A stretch of 64,000 nucleotides of DNA from Terebella lapidaria (taxonomy: Eukaryota > Annelida > Polychaeta > Terebellida > Terebellidae), in contig OX424569.1 in NCBI GenBank assembly GCA_949152475.1, positions 30,425,950 through 30,489,949 of the forward strand. The letters are read 5' to 3'. Below the pieces are notes generated by a model that saw only the letters and a list, made by a program, of their open reading frames with translations, searched no databases and had not been told where the DNA came from. The stretch's first letter is position 1. Every line of letters starts with the position of its first letter. The position numbers and the translations under genes are program-made. Below are positions 22,431-33,623 of this stretch, in pieces.

Positions 22431-25400
22431 TCACATAACATTTAGCATACATAATACACAGGTTGAACAACTACAATGTGGTGGCTGCCAATTGTTCACC
22501 TTAACTTTAAATAGTTTTAAATCAATTGAAGATTTCAGATCGTTATCACAACTATTCCAAAATTTACTTCCTTGGTATATCAAACAGTTGTAGCCATATT
22601 TTGTGCTTCTAAATTTACATTGTTTAAGTTTCAGCACACCTCGACAGTCATAGTCCACATTATGAAAATGGTACATTCCATGTAGATAAGATGGTCCTAA
22701 TTTATTAATAATTTTATACACTTCAATCAAGATGTTTCGTACTCTTTGTACATATAATGATGGACATTTTGCCTTACTTAGCAAACTTTGGTAATTGGAT
22801 GAGTGGTCATTGTACACAAACTTCAAGGCTTGATATTGAATTTTTTCAAGTTTCATTAAGTTCCCTCTACTACAAAAGTGCCAGATAATAGAGCAATACT
22901 GGAAATTTGACATAATAAATGAGTGGAACAACAATAATTTCCTCTTTTGATCAAGATTTTTGGACAAGCGGCGGAGTACATTTAGTTTCCGTCCGGTTTT
23001 CCTGCATATGTTATGAATATGAGAGTCAAAGTTTAATTTGAAATCAATATTTACACCTAATAGTTTCACTTCGGTCTGCGACTGTATCACATTACCATCC
23101 AACGTGACATATTCATCTTCATACATTTTACCAAATATTATGTATTGAAATTTGTCAATATTCACTTTCATGTTGTTCGAACTAAACCACTCTAACATTA
23201 TCTCCATCACATTTTGCAACTTTTCTTTCACGGTATTAACATTTTCACCATAACAACATATTGTATTGTCATCAGCATAATTAAAAATTTCACACAATTT
23301 TGCAATATGTAGAACCAGATCATTTGAATGTACATTGTAACAAAAAGGACCCAAAATAGAACCTTGTGGTGTTCCCACAACAAGAGGAAGCCATTCACTT
23401 TTACTTGACAGTAATTTAACTCTATGTAATCTATTTTGGAAATAGCTGTGCATTAACGTACACGAATCAATGCTAACCCCGTACGCCCCTAGCTTGGCTA
23501 TTAACAGATCATGTGGTAAGTGGTCAAACGCTTTAGACAGATCGGTCAATATGGCACCAGCAATCAAACCATTATCCAATTGTTTCTTAACATTTTCAAC
23601 AAAGCGAAATAGTACATTTTGACAATTATGTTTTTTACGAAATCCCGATATATATGGTGAAAATTGCCTTTCAAAGAAACATGAAATCTGGTCCATAAGG
23701 ATACCTTCAAAAACCTTCGAGATGCTTGGCAATATACTAACTGGCCGGTAGTTATTTTTTATTAATGGGTCACCTTTTTTAAACAGTGGTACAATTTCTG
23801 CATGCTTTAGCCTGGACGGGAATACAGACATACATATACACTTATTCACCAAGTAGGTAAAAGGAAAACACAGAGCGTTAGCACCCAGTTCCAATAATTT
23901 GGGTGGGATTTGATCATACCCAGTGGCTTTTGCTGGATTCAGCTTATTCAGGCGTTTTTTAATTTCTTCAACAGACACTACATCAAAATTGAAATGCATA
24001 TTGCTGTCACAGGTTTGTTTTATACGCGTTATGCTATCATGTTTGTCATAACGTTCCCAGATCGATTTCACAGCCTGCCTTGGGCTACGGTCAAACCCAA
24101 GTGGTGTGAAATTCATTACTTCATCATCATCATCCAATGCAATTTTATTATAGTAGTCATTCAACAAAGAACATACATCATCATCATTATTGATTATATT
24201 ATTTTCCTCACACAGAATTATGCGATCCTGTGCGCCCCTGCATTTATCAGATATTAGGGGTTTTACTTATCCCAGAATGACTTGGAGTCCTTATTTCCAT
24301 TACATTTATTATGCATATATTGTGCCATGTTTTTTTTCCTAAGTTTTACAACCAGATTCCTATATTTTCTGTATAATTCCCATGACTGGGCATCCTTGTG
24401 CCTTCTATATTTCCTTCGCAGCATATTTTTGTAATTTATTGTCCGCCGCAGATGGCTATTCATATAGGGTACTTGCGAGTGGCGAATAGTTTTCTTCTTG
24501 ACAGGTGCGTGAACATCAATTATATCTTTTATCAAATACTCACAGAACCAATACGAATCATCAATATGATCAAAAATCTCAGCCACGTGAAATGGGGCCA
24601 TATTCAAATCATTGACATATGAATCTTGGTGAAACTTTTTAAAGCTTCGGTAAACTATATTTCTAGGTTTCCTATGTGGAACATAAAGCTTTGTAGCAAA
24701 AGCCACCAGGTGATGAAAATCACTCAGATCAGAATCAAATATGGTTACCCCTTGCAATCTCTTATATTGATTGCTCAACACTACATCGAGACATGTATGA
24801 TTTACACCTTTGAAACAAGTGGGTTTGTTCACAATGTTTTTTATGCCATAAATGTCACAGAAATCTGATATACAATGATTTCTTTTTAGCAAATCAATGT
24901 TGATGTCACCTACAATGACTACATTAGAGAATTCCCTATTACATTCAACATACAAAGATTCCAACATTGTGACAAAATTCATATTATTGACCTTGGGGTT
25001 CTTGTAAATGCTAACAAATAACCATTGTTCAGAGTTTATCGTTAATTGAATAACAATCATTTCAATTCTTCCAACAATAGAATGACTCTGTTCTAAATCA
25101 AATCTTCTTTTATGAGCAATATCATCTCTGACATGAGCCATTATGCCACCAGAATTGTTCTTATAATCAGCTCTATAATGTTTAAATCCAGGTACATTGA
25201 ATTGTTCTTTTGGAAACGAGTCATCTAGCTTAGTCTCTTGAATAAATAAAACATCAATAAATCCTTTCTCAAGTGATTCTCGTAGCGGGTCAAATTTATG
25301 CCTTACACTATTTATGTTAACATGGACTATTTTCAGACATTTCATGTACTTACGATAAAATGGTACAAGATCCTGTAGGTCACATGTTACATGATCACTA

Positions 25401-25648
25401 TAATTACTGGACGATGATGTCATCATATTATTCTTATTCTCATAGTTATCACATGTGTCATTCAGCCTGGTACTATTGCAATTATTCGATGCATCTAAAT
25501 CGCATTCACATATAACTTTCGCACCGTCTTGACAGTCATCCGAGCCAAGTACATCAAAATGGTTAAAAACGGGTATATTACAAAACAATTGATAATCACA
25601 TTTGGTGTTTTTATTTGTAACATCGGCATCTCTTTCATTGCCTGTTGC
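22431..25648 (-). CDS. LINE ORF2: AP endonuclease plus reverse transcriptase, one frameshift
   Basis: The frame directly continues ORF1 after one TAG codon. The endonuclease part (about 25300-24640) has HVNINSVRHKF, FIQETKL, GDINIDL and SDFHHLV. The reverse transcriptase part (about 24000-23000) has IVPLFKKGD, NYRPVSILPS, DLSKAFDHLPHDLL, TPQGSILGP and the active-site YADD. The frame stops at 24263-24265 after SKSFWDK, and the RT continues one frame over; a single missing base near 24263-24270 explains this. With that lesion the copy cannot make a full ORF2 protein. Length (about 1,070 codons) is normal for the CR1/Jockey superfamily. There is no early in-frame ATG after the ORF1 stop. Confidence 0.88.
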
Positions 25649-27137
25649 CTACCAAGAACAGAATTTAGCTTTATGGCCGTATGCCTTACACACATGGCAC
25701 TGCACACTCTGTCCATGTCCACATTGTTGTTTTGTGTGTCCTTGTTCTCCACAAAACCAGCACCGAACTTGTGAGGATGAAGTCGGGCGTTTCGGTCCTC
25801 GGTAGGTGGTGCTGTTGCGGTGTGGACCATGCTGTCTGTAGAGCGGTGCAAGAGATCGTGGACCATGGTTGGGACGGTTGTTTGTCTGCGAGGGTCTACT
25901 CCATTGTCCACGCTGGCTTCTCCAGTGTTCATGTTGGCTGTTATCATTGGTCATTGTAAAGTGAAGATTGGATATCAGCCTCGTTGTCCCTGTCCACGAG
26001 AGGTGAATCCCATCCTGAACATAGGCACTAGAGTCCACATCTCCGTTGCGAAAAGTGAAGTTGTTGTCATGATTAACAAACATCACTCCATGATGGGCAC
26101 ACAGGTCTTTTATGGCATCGTTGATCGAGAGCTGGTGGTCCTTGACATCTTGGTCTACTTGAGGGAGGACACTGCTGATTGACACGTGGTCAAATATGGA
26201 TTTGGCTTTCACAATGAGAGCATCACAGTCAGCTTCCACAGTTTCAATTGACGCATCACTGTCTACCTCTCGAGTACCGCCGACTATGTGGATCCTGGAC
26301 ACATAATCATCCCTGAAGTCATCTAGAGTTCTTGTGAGGTCCCGGAATGTTGCCCCCGAGTGTTTGTCTACGATCACTTCGAGCCCATCTTCACTGATTG
26401 CGTTGGTGACTCCGCGGATTAGGCTGTTGCCGAGCAGCAAAGTTTTTGGATGTGAGATTTCTGCCGAGGTTCTGGGGGCATCCATTTTGGAGAGCACATC
26501 CTGAGCTGCTTGTCTGATTCTCGTGAAGCGAGCTTGACCAATGTGTTTACCTCCATACCATCGGCAGACGACTACCAGGGTGTTGTTCATGTCGTTCTGT
26601 TGTAGAACTCGTAGTATATTGCCACCAGCATGTTCCTCTCCGCCATCTTGACAGGATTCTTTGGGGCCCTCAATTGGCCCGTCCAGTCGGTAGGCCATCA
26701 TGAAGTGGGTAGCAAGTTTGCACTGAGGCAGTGACTTGATCTGGTTTGTGCAGGCTTGAACCTGCTCGAGGGAAGTTACTGTGGTAGCAAATCCCTGAAA
26801 AGACGATCCTTGGTCCACTAAGATTTCCCCGGAGTGAATGTCTTTGACGGGAGTTGAGTTGTAGTCAGAAGGTTTTCGCAGGTTTTCTTCAAGCTTCTCC
26901 AGCTCCTCAGTTCGCTGAGTGAGTTTGGCCTGCAGTTCATCATTCCGGTTTATTTGTGATCGCAGTCTATCTTCAAGATGGCAGTTAGCACTGATTACTT
27001 CTTTCAAGAGGTCACTTTGGGTGATGAAACGTTCGTTGAGTTCATCATACTTTTCCTGTATACAAGTGGTGGTTTGTAGAATGTTCTTGATTCTTACACC
27101 AATAAGTCTACATTTAGTCCAGCAGAACTGCAGAAAA
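25649..27137 (-). CDS. LINE ORF1, C-terminal part: coiled coil, IMPACT domain, SGNH esterase, two CCHC knuckles
   Basis: Reading on the minus strand: a coiled coil rich in L/E/K (about 27060-26880); an IMPACT/UPF0029 domain (about 26780-26490) with DGGEEHAGGNIL and VVVCRWYGGKHIGQARF, the family's conserved signature; an SGNH/GDSL hydrolase-like domain (about 26450-25960) with LLGNSLIRGV holding the likely nucleophile serine and DGIHLS the catalytic D/H; then two CX2CX4HX4C zinc knuckles (about 25760-25660). ORF1 proteins of LINEs bind RNA, and esterase domains are known in CR1-clade ORF1s. I know of no standard LINE ORF1 with an IMPACT domain. The stop is TAG at 25649-25651. The frame seems open further upstream (to 27433) only because it runs into the neighbouring repeat. 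Confidence 0.85.
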
Positions 27138-28262
27138 GCATGTTTTGGCGTCATTATGAACTTTTTTTGCTGATTCATCATCTCTGACCATTCCTGAGTC
27201 AGAATCAGCCGGGTGCCACCTTGGCACCCTTGGGGATTTTTTTCCAGAGCCGAAAAACAAAATGGCTGCCACTGAATACCGCTAAATTTACTTCTTTGAC
27301 AAATCTCCGCTTCTAGGCTACTTAGAAGCACAAACTTGGTGTCTATTGCTAGGTTTTCATGGTCAAGGAATCCATTTATAATAATGCCAAACTTGTATAT
27401 ATAGCAGCTCATCAGATTTTCGAGATTAACCACCCAGATATTTGAAAAATCTGGTTTTGGTCAAGTGATTAAATGCTCATGCATTTGCCACTCAGTACAA
27501 CATTTATTGCTGTCCACTACTATGTATTCAGGCTCAATGAATCAATGACAATAAATGTGACAATATGTTTTCACTATTAAATTAGGTGTTGCATGTGGCA
27601 ACATAACGAGTCATTGGCAATTCTTCGTAACTTAAACCGACATCATCATCACCTTCCTGAACAGGTTCTTCCTTGGTATGTTCATTGCAACAATCTGGTC
27701 CAGAATAACAGGCACAGAACTTTGAACAAGACATCTGTGGCACTACACAGCCACATCTCGCAGTGGAACATGGCCGGCTGGTGGAGCATCTCATTCGACT
27801 GTTTGTAGAATGGCGACAGGTACAGTGTATACACCAGTTGGAAGCGGGGTTGGACGCATGTTGTGCCGTCTCCATCTGCATTCCAACCATATCGCGTCGG
27901 GTCAAGGTGTGTAGGATCTGATTGAGCAGCTGATTTATACATATAAGAATTGTAATTGAGTACGATGTAGATGCCGAACAAAGTCATCTTGTGATAGGGG
28001 CAATACCTTCAGTTTCGAGGCTAATGTCCTTCACAGGATGGTGGTGAACAAACATATCATCTCTCAGTTTGAAACCATGATAGGCAGCAAAAGAAGCAGT
28101 TTCTGGCATCAGGTTTGTTTCATCTACTTCCGGTTGACCGAGTGAGATTAGGTGTTTCCCCTTTTGGGGGTCTTCAATGCTGTGGCCTTTCCAATGCCAA
28201 ACAGATACTGTAGTACACAGTATTACACCCACCTCCCCCATTGAGACATGTACACCTGGCAT
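27138..28262 (-). pseudogene. Left inverted repeat: degenerate cysteine-rich element ORF
   Basis: Minus-strand frames in three pieces give a product with a W-rich upstream part (VSVWHWKGHS) and then a dense C-terminal cysteine cluster (CIHCTCRH...CSTARCGC...CSKFCACYSGPDCCN) followed by an acidic EEPVQEGDDD tail. At least one frameshift separates the pieces near 27850. Similar Cys-rich C-termini occur in transposon-derived proteins of invertebrates, but I cannot name the family. The right arm has a more decayed copy with EEPVQEDDNDD. Confidence 0.55.
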
Positions 28263-28274
28263 ATATTTTGCTAT

Positions 28275-29245
28275 GCTTCGATGTGTTCGAGCAGTTTGAC
28301 GAATGTTGGAGGAAAGCTAATGTGGTCCCAGTGTGAATGTGATAAAGATATAGCGGCACTACCATGATTTGCAAAGTGATGGAACATATTCTGGTGAGCA
28401 ACATGATGGCCCATTTTGACGAACACAATATCCTAGTCGACTACCATCACAGATTCCGAGCTAAACGTCCATATGAGTCCCAACTCATCATTGCGATTCA
28501 CGACCTGACTTCCCCAAACAGGTGGAAACAAGTAAATATGGCCATACTAGACTTCAGCAAGACACATGATCGGGTCCTACACTCCAGACTTAAAAGCAGA
28601 ACTGGACTACTATGGAATGAGAGACAAACATCGTCTATGGATTGGTTCATTTTAGGATCAGGAAACCCAAAAGATCCACGTGCATGGAAATCTGGCCTCT
28701 GAATGTCTAGTACCTGCTGTTTCTACTCTTCATAGATGACATTTAACATCAACCACCAGGCTGCGTGCAGATATTTGTTTGATCTTTCATGAAATCTCGT
28801 CAACTGAGAATCACATTCTGCTCCATAATGACATTGACAGACTGGTAGCCTGAATTCACGAAAGGCAAATGGATTTCAATACTGAAAACTGTTACATTGT
28901 AAGAATTTCACTGGCCACAAAACCTATTGCTACCTACATGTATCAATATTACATAGGTGGCAGGACAGTACAGGATGATAACCCATAAACGACGGCGACT
29001 CGGGCACTATGCTTCCCTTGTAGTAACCTTATTCGATGTGACAAGTCATCCGAGTCAAAAAGGAAAAATTTCGCTCTCATCTGACCTCATTTAATATTGC
29101 TGTGTGGTCCGGTGCCCACATCAGGCCAAGCTATAAAACCAGCTCGGAAAGGTTCAGTGATCTGCGGCCAGATTTCTAGCAAATGAACCCTATGATAATC
29201 GTCATTCAGACAGCATTACAGCTATTCCTAATGACCTCGGATGAA
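28275..29245 (+). pseudogene. LINE reverse-transcriptase fragment, 5' part (interrupted by gypsy)
   Basis: Plus-strand frames give an RT of the Jockey/CR1 kind: WRKANVVPV near 28305, then from 28364 ICKVMEHILVSNMM, and an active-site-proximal LDFSKTHDRV. Several frameshifts and stops follow, although later pieces are still recognisable. It continues at 38838 after the gypsy element. It is clearly older than the gypsy insertion and inactive. Confidence 0.72.
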
Positions 29246-30148
29246 TGTAACGGGTCGTATTGTACCATCATCTGGCAATAACGGTAAGTGCTCCGGTAAG
29301 TATCATACATTTCATGGATACATTATGATGTGCTTAGAGGACCGCCCGAATTTCGCAGTTCGCAGATTACCAATACGAGTGTTTACGGCAAGCGTCAGGT
29401 ATATAAACAAACGGCGGGAATATTTGACGCAGTTGCCAAGTGAATTCTGACCATCGTCATATCGATCTCGGTTCACTCACTCTGTATTTGGTTTTCTGTC
29501 TCTTCAGGTGAGTTCCTACGTATATCTAGTATCATTGACCAAAGCATCATACTTCCCAAGTTAAATTGTCCCAGTATCACAATTGACATTTGACAGTTTA
29601 TTCTAGTGCGTTGCCAGTGGCCACTCTAGTATCGCTCATGTCGGCCTGACATGTTCAGTCGCTGCCACTGTCATCGTACTACCGAACACATATCTGGACC
29701 ACTATTCAGATAAATGTTTAGTATGTAGTTTTATAGTAGATTTATTGATTGAATATCAAGTATTTGTCTCACAATTCATGGCTACAAGTATAATGGCCGT
29801 AACTGTATTTATCATGGTGGTAAATCAGAATACCTGAATGATGTATTCTACTACTTCTCGTATTTTAATTGTAAATAGCCATATATCTTGTATCATTTGG
29901 AAGGGAGTTGCCAAGTGAATTCTGACCATCGTCATATCGATCTCGGTTCACTCACTCTGTATTTGGTTTTCTGTCTCTTCAGATCCAGACGGAATCTGCT
30001 GGCCCGTGTTGTGATTTACATATTGAATAAACGTTATTGATCATAACGACTGAGTCATCTTGTGTGTCACACACTGAGCAGGAGAGAACACCCGCAATAA
30101 TTTAATTCACGGCTCTTTGGCGAACACGGCAAAGAAACTACCGTTACA
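29246..30148 (+). repeat. 5' LTR
   Basis: 903 bp, TG...CA. A TATA box (TATATAAA, 29400-29407) predicts transcription from about 29430. A polyadenylation signal AATAAA is at 30026-30031. A 77-bp direct repeat at 29431-29507 and 29906-29982 bounds an intron-like segment (29508-29982) that starts GTGAGT and ends in a pyrimidine tract plus CAG. The bases after the LTR, TGGCGTCTCAGATGGGAC from 30150, have the TGG start expected of a tRNA primer-binding site; I could not name the tRNA. Confidence 0.93.
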
Positions 30149-32303
30149 ATGGCGTCTCAGATGGGACCTCTCTCAACAACGTCCATGAGTGTCATCTGAA
30201 GAAGATCGACTACCGACAAATGTGCATTGACTGAATGCTTCGGCCGCGTGGTGTATCGACTTTACGTCTGACATCCGGCAACACGAACTGTACTGCTGTT
30301 CATGTGAGTTACTCATCACAGCCTCTGTTAGTCTCCATGCAACCCGTGGAGATCTGAGTCATCACACTGCAGTAGTGGAGGAGCCCGCACAGCCGCGTCG
30401 ACCCCCTGAGGTGCCTGCACAGCTGCTTCGACCCCTGAGGTGCCTGCACAGCTGGTTCAACCTCCTGAGGTACCCGCACAGCTGCTTCGACCACTCGAGG
30501 TGTCTGCACAGCTGGCCTTGAGTGGCTGCTGGAGGAGTGTACCACGATAGATCTACCTCCCGCCGTGTCTGCGCTTCATGGCCGACCGTCGAGGGATCTG
30601 CGCTCCTCGTCCCACTACCTGACCGATCTGCGCCCACGCGATCAGCCACTGGTGGTGTCTTCGCTCGCTCGGCCGCTCCAGGTGTCCAGCTGCGTGATCG
30701 GCCCTCGAGGAGTCCTGGTACGTTCCGTCGACCCCCACGGAGTCTCCACACAAGCCTGGGTCAACTCAGACGACTACCCGCCGAGCAACAGAGATCAAGT
30801 CGTTCTGCGATGGTCAGCAGACGATCCAGAAGTCTACGGAGCTGTGAGTTGCTATAGTTACTGACTTACTGTTCATGCTGCATGTGCATGTGCCTGCTTC
30901 TGCTTGAACTGTAGATAAGCCCTACCTGCATGGTAGCTATTGTCTCCAGCTTGTTGCTAAGTCTGCTATAATTGTCTGTTGTGTCACCATATTGTGTACT
31001 GTCTGTTGTCTATAGTTAATTTGTCTACATATCAGTACTATCTATTATTTAAATATTATATAGTTTGGTTAAATTAAGTTAATTAAAGTTATTTAGATAT
31101 TATTTAAGTGTACTAAAATTAAAACACCACTAGTGTTTCAGTCCTTAAATTAAAAAAATATTTAGGTGTTTCATTGTGATTAAAAAAAAAAACACATATT
31201 TTGGTAAAATACACATATATATATATATATTGGTTATTCCTGTTAATTGTGTATTCGTAAATTATTAGTCTGGTATTGTATAATTTGTTCAAGTTGGTTT
31301 CAAAGTAACTTGTTCAGATACTTAATATTATTAAAAAAAAAAAATACTCATATATATTATTAAAAAAAATATATACAAATTATTAAAGAATATATATTAT
31401 TGAAAATATATATAGAACTTATCATTAAAAAATATATACATATATTTATATATATATCATTAAAAATTTGGTATTATCATACATGGGCCAGTAGTACTTG
31501 TATATATTGTTGTGGTAACATACTTTCAACTGTCACTTGTTAAGGTGTTCTTATTAATTTAGCTAGGTCAAGGTCATATTCTTTTAGAGTTAGTGTACTT
31601 ATCTTAGAAATCCTGTATTACTTGTAGTATTCTATTTAGGTTTTCTGCATGATATAAATTCTTTGTGTTTAAGATTTATTCTTGGTAAACTTAGTTAATG
31701 TTATTACCGTACTTGTATAGTTCTTAGGTTTTCTATATCTGTAATTAAGTACTTCACTTAGTTAAGTTTGTACATTATTTAACTTAGTCAGTTGTAGTTA
31801 TAGTTGTATAGGTATATTCATAGTCTGTTTAATTTAATTGTAGTTTAATATATATTAACTTAAAACTCCGCTACTAAAATATTAATATATTATAGGTTAG
31901 GTGTACTAGTAAGTTATTTATCTGATTACAGGTTTCACATAGTGTTCGGTTTAAAACAGTCAGTATCCTAAATGTGTTCTTAGCTTCTTTATTAGAATTC
32001 CCGGATTGATCTTTGGTCTTTGACTAGTAGTTTAATCTTGTTTACCTTTTGGACTTAGATTATTTTTCACAAATATTTTCAAAATTTGATAATTTGTCAG
32101 TACTGGTTGGACTTTGTGCATTACTGGACATTCGGCAGTATCAGGTAACATATTGTAGTCGGACTACAACGGTGGACATCTGGTTCTCACTTAGCATTGG
32201 TAAGCGTATTCCCCAGTGTGATTGATTTGTGTGCGTGAAATCTTTTAATTCATTTTCAGCATTTTTGTTATATTTTGTTTGAACTTTGTCACTTCAACTG
32301 ATC
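30149..32303 (+). other. Gypsy leader: GC-rich repeat section, then AT-rich intron-like section
   Basis: This 2.15-kb leader is unusually long. From 30384 to about 30513 it has four and a half units of a ~30-bp repeat with the core GCACAGCTGCTTCGACC. Up to 30843 it is GC-rich with open but unrecognised frames. A donor-like GTGAGT at 30844 and an acceptor-like TTTTCAG ending at 32259 bracket 1.4 kb of very AT-rich sequence with A runs and TA repeats. Joining these sites does not fuse an upstream frame to gag, so the section would be a 5' UTR intron if it is spliced. Confidence 0.5.
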
Positions 32304-33593
32304 ATGGAACTTCATCCACGGACTGTGTACATCAGTGGTCTTCCGTCAAGCATCCAAAATGCTGATCTTCGAGATCTGTGCCAGCCGCATGGAGAACTGG
32401 AAGCATACATCATTCTCCAGGATGCTTTCACACAGGAGCCAACAGGAGCAGCATTCGTCTTGTTCAAGGACACATCGTCTGTCTCCAAGGCTGTACAAGC
32501 ACTCGATGGAACAGAACCATTCGAGGATCATAAGATCCAGGTCCGGCCTGCTTCTGAAATCCATGAGAAGACTCTGCTGAGCTTGTGGGATATCAAGCCT
32601 TCAGCGTCGGCAGTGAGCACCCCCGAGGATCCGGCGACTGCTAGTCTGATTCGACAATTGAACCTGATGTCATCGTCAGCAGTTCAGCAAATCTTCAGTC
32701 GAGTTCAGGACACATCAACCACATCACCAAATCCACAGTCAACCTCTCAGGCTAATGCAGCAAGGCCTGCTCCAGGTCCAGTGTCGACTGACGATCCATA
32801 CCACACCGTCAAGATTCCATCATTCTCTGGGGAAGGTGGAAAGGGCGAGGTCTCATATGCACAGTGGAAGTATGAGGTCAAGTGTCTCCAGAATGCCGGA
32901 AAACCTAGCTCGGCGATTCTCCTGGCCATCCGTAGATCGCTACGAGGGACGGCATCGGAGGTCCTGCGATTCATCGGAGAGAATGTAAGCATCCCTCAAG
33001 TTCTGGAGAAATTTGACATCACTTTTGGAAATGTCTTGAGCTCGGAACAGCTTCTCGCCACATTTTATGCTGCGACTCAGAAGTCCAGTGAGAGTACCAC
33101 TGTCTGGGGTTGTCGCTTGGAGGAGAATCTTAGCCAGCTTCAAGAAATCCATGCCATCACTGCTTCTGCATCAAAAGACATGCTCCGAACCAAGTTCTGG
33201 ATGGGTCTGAAGGATGAGAAACTGAAGAACGCTACTCGTCACAAATTTGATAGTGGGGCGACATACGAGGATCTGTTCAGATCAATCAGGATGTTGGAGC
33301 AAGAGTATGGTGGCGACCGGAAAGTGAATCAGCATCTCCAACAACAGCCGAATCAACTTGATGTGCTCTCAAAACAGCTGACTGAGGTTTTGCAGAAGGT
33401 CTCAAACACTGACAACACAGTTCAAGAGTTACAAAGGAAAGTCGAGGCACTGGAAAAGTCTACATCCAATCGTCCAGAGAAACAGCCAAGCAAGCAGAAA
33501 CCAAAGGTCACTTGTAGTCGCTGTGGACGCTTCAACCATGATGTTAGCCAGTGCCATGCCAAGAAACACAAGAATGGAAGTTCTTTAAACTAG
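32304..33593 (+). CDS. gag: Gag with N-terminal RRM domain and CCHC knuckle
   Basis: 429 aa from the ATG at 32304. Residues about 7-85 form an RNA-recognition motif with RNP2 VYISGLP (8-14) and RNP1 GAAFVLF (48-54). A proline/serine-rich linker follows. Residues about 169-335 are a Ty3/gypsy capsid-like region resembling the PNMA family (FSGEGGKGEVSYAQWKYEV, LRGTASEVLRFIG). A coiled-coil-like stretch (about 350-390) and one CX2CX4HX4C knuckle (C404, C407, H412, C417) end the protein. Vertebrate PNMA proteins, domesticated from such elements, also start with an RRM-like domain. The frame stops at TAG 33591-33593 and overlaps pol. Confidence 0.9.
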   Translation: MELHPRTVYISGLPSSIQNADLRDLCQPHGELEAYIILQDAFTQEPTGAAFVLFKDTSSVSKAVQALDGTEPFEDHKIQVRPASEIHEKTLLSLWDIKPSASAVSTPEDPATASLIRQLNLMSSSAVQQIFSRVQDTSTTSPNPQSTSQANAARPAPGPVSTDDPYHTVKIPSFSGEGGKGEVSYAQWKYEVKCLQNAGKPSSAILLAIRRSLRGTASEVLRFIGENVSIPQVLEKFDITFGNVLSSEQLLATFYAATQKSSESTTVWGCRLEENLSQLQEIHAITASASKDMLRTKFWMGLKDEKLKNATRHKFDSGATYEDLFRSIRMLEQEYGGDRKVNQHLQQQPNQLDVLSKQLTEVLQKVSNTDNTVQELQRKVEALEKSTSNRPEKQPSKQKPKVTCSRCGRFNHDVSQCHAKKHKNGSSLN

Positions 33594-33623
33594 ATGCGTC
33601 TGGCCATCAGGGGCAGATGACCA
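33584..33623 (+). promoter_or_regulatory. Programmed -1 frameshift site: TTTAAAC plus downstream stem-loop
   Basis: In the gag frame the codons TTA AAC immediately precede the TAG stop and are preceded by T, giving the heptamer T TTA AAC, an X XXY YYZ slippery site, at 33584-33590. The pol frame is -1 relative to gag and is open through this point. Ten nucleotides further on, TGGCCATC (33601-33608) can pair with GATGACCA (33616-33623) with one mismatch and a 7-nt loop, a candidate stimulatory stem. Confidence 0.85.

Larger units (their letters stand above)
22220..27137 (-). mobile_element. CR1-like LINE, 3' segment (most of ORF1, ORF2, 3' tail)
   Basis: The element reads on the minus strand and ends in a microsatellite tail, (GATAA)n at 22234-22259 on the plus strand. 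A microsatellite tail in place of poly(A) is typical of CR1/L2-group LINEs. It contains ORF1 up to 25649 and ORF2 from there to 22431. The 5' part of ORF1 appears to continue at 40167-40616 on the same strand, after a 13-kb insertion. It sits in intron 4 of the plus-strand FTP copy, in the opposite orientation. The coding regions are nearly intact, so the copy is young. Confidence 0.88.

Noticed and set aside
27138..27433. ORF1 appears to extend upstream to 27433
   Set aside because: That part is shared with 39870-40166, which lies next to a different sequence, so it belongs to the inverted repeat and the open frame across the border is chance.
30309..30864. Overlapping open frames in the gypsy leader as a separate gene
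   Set aside because: Openness on both strands follows from GC-rich repeats; no start/stop or splice join to gag in frame could be made.
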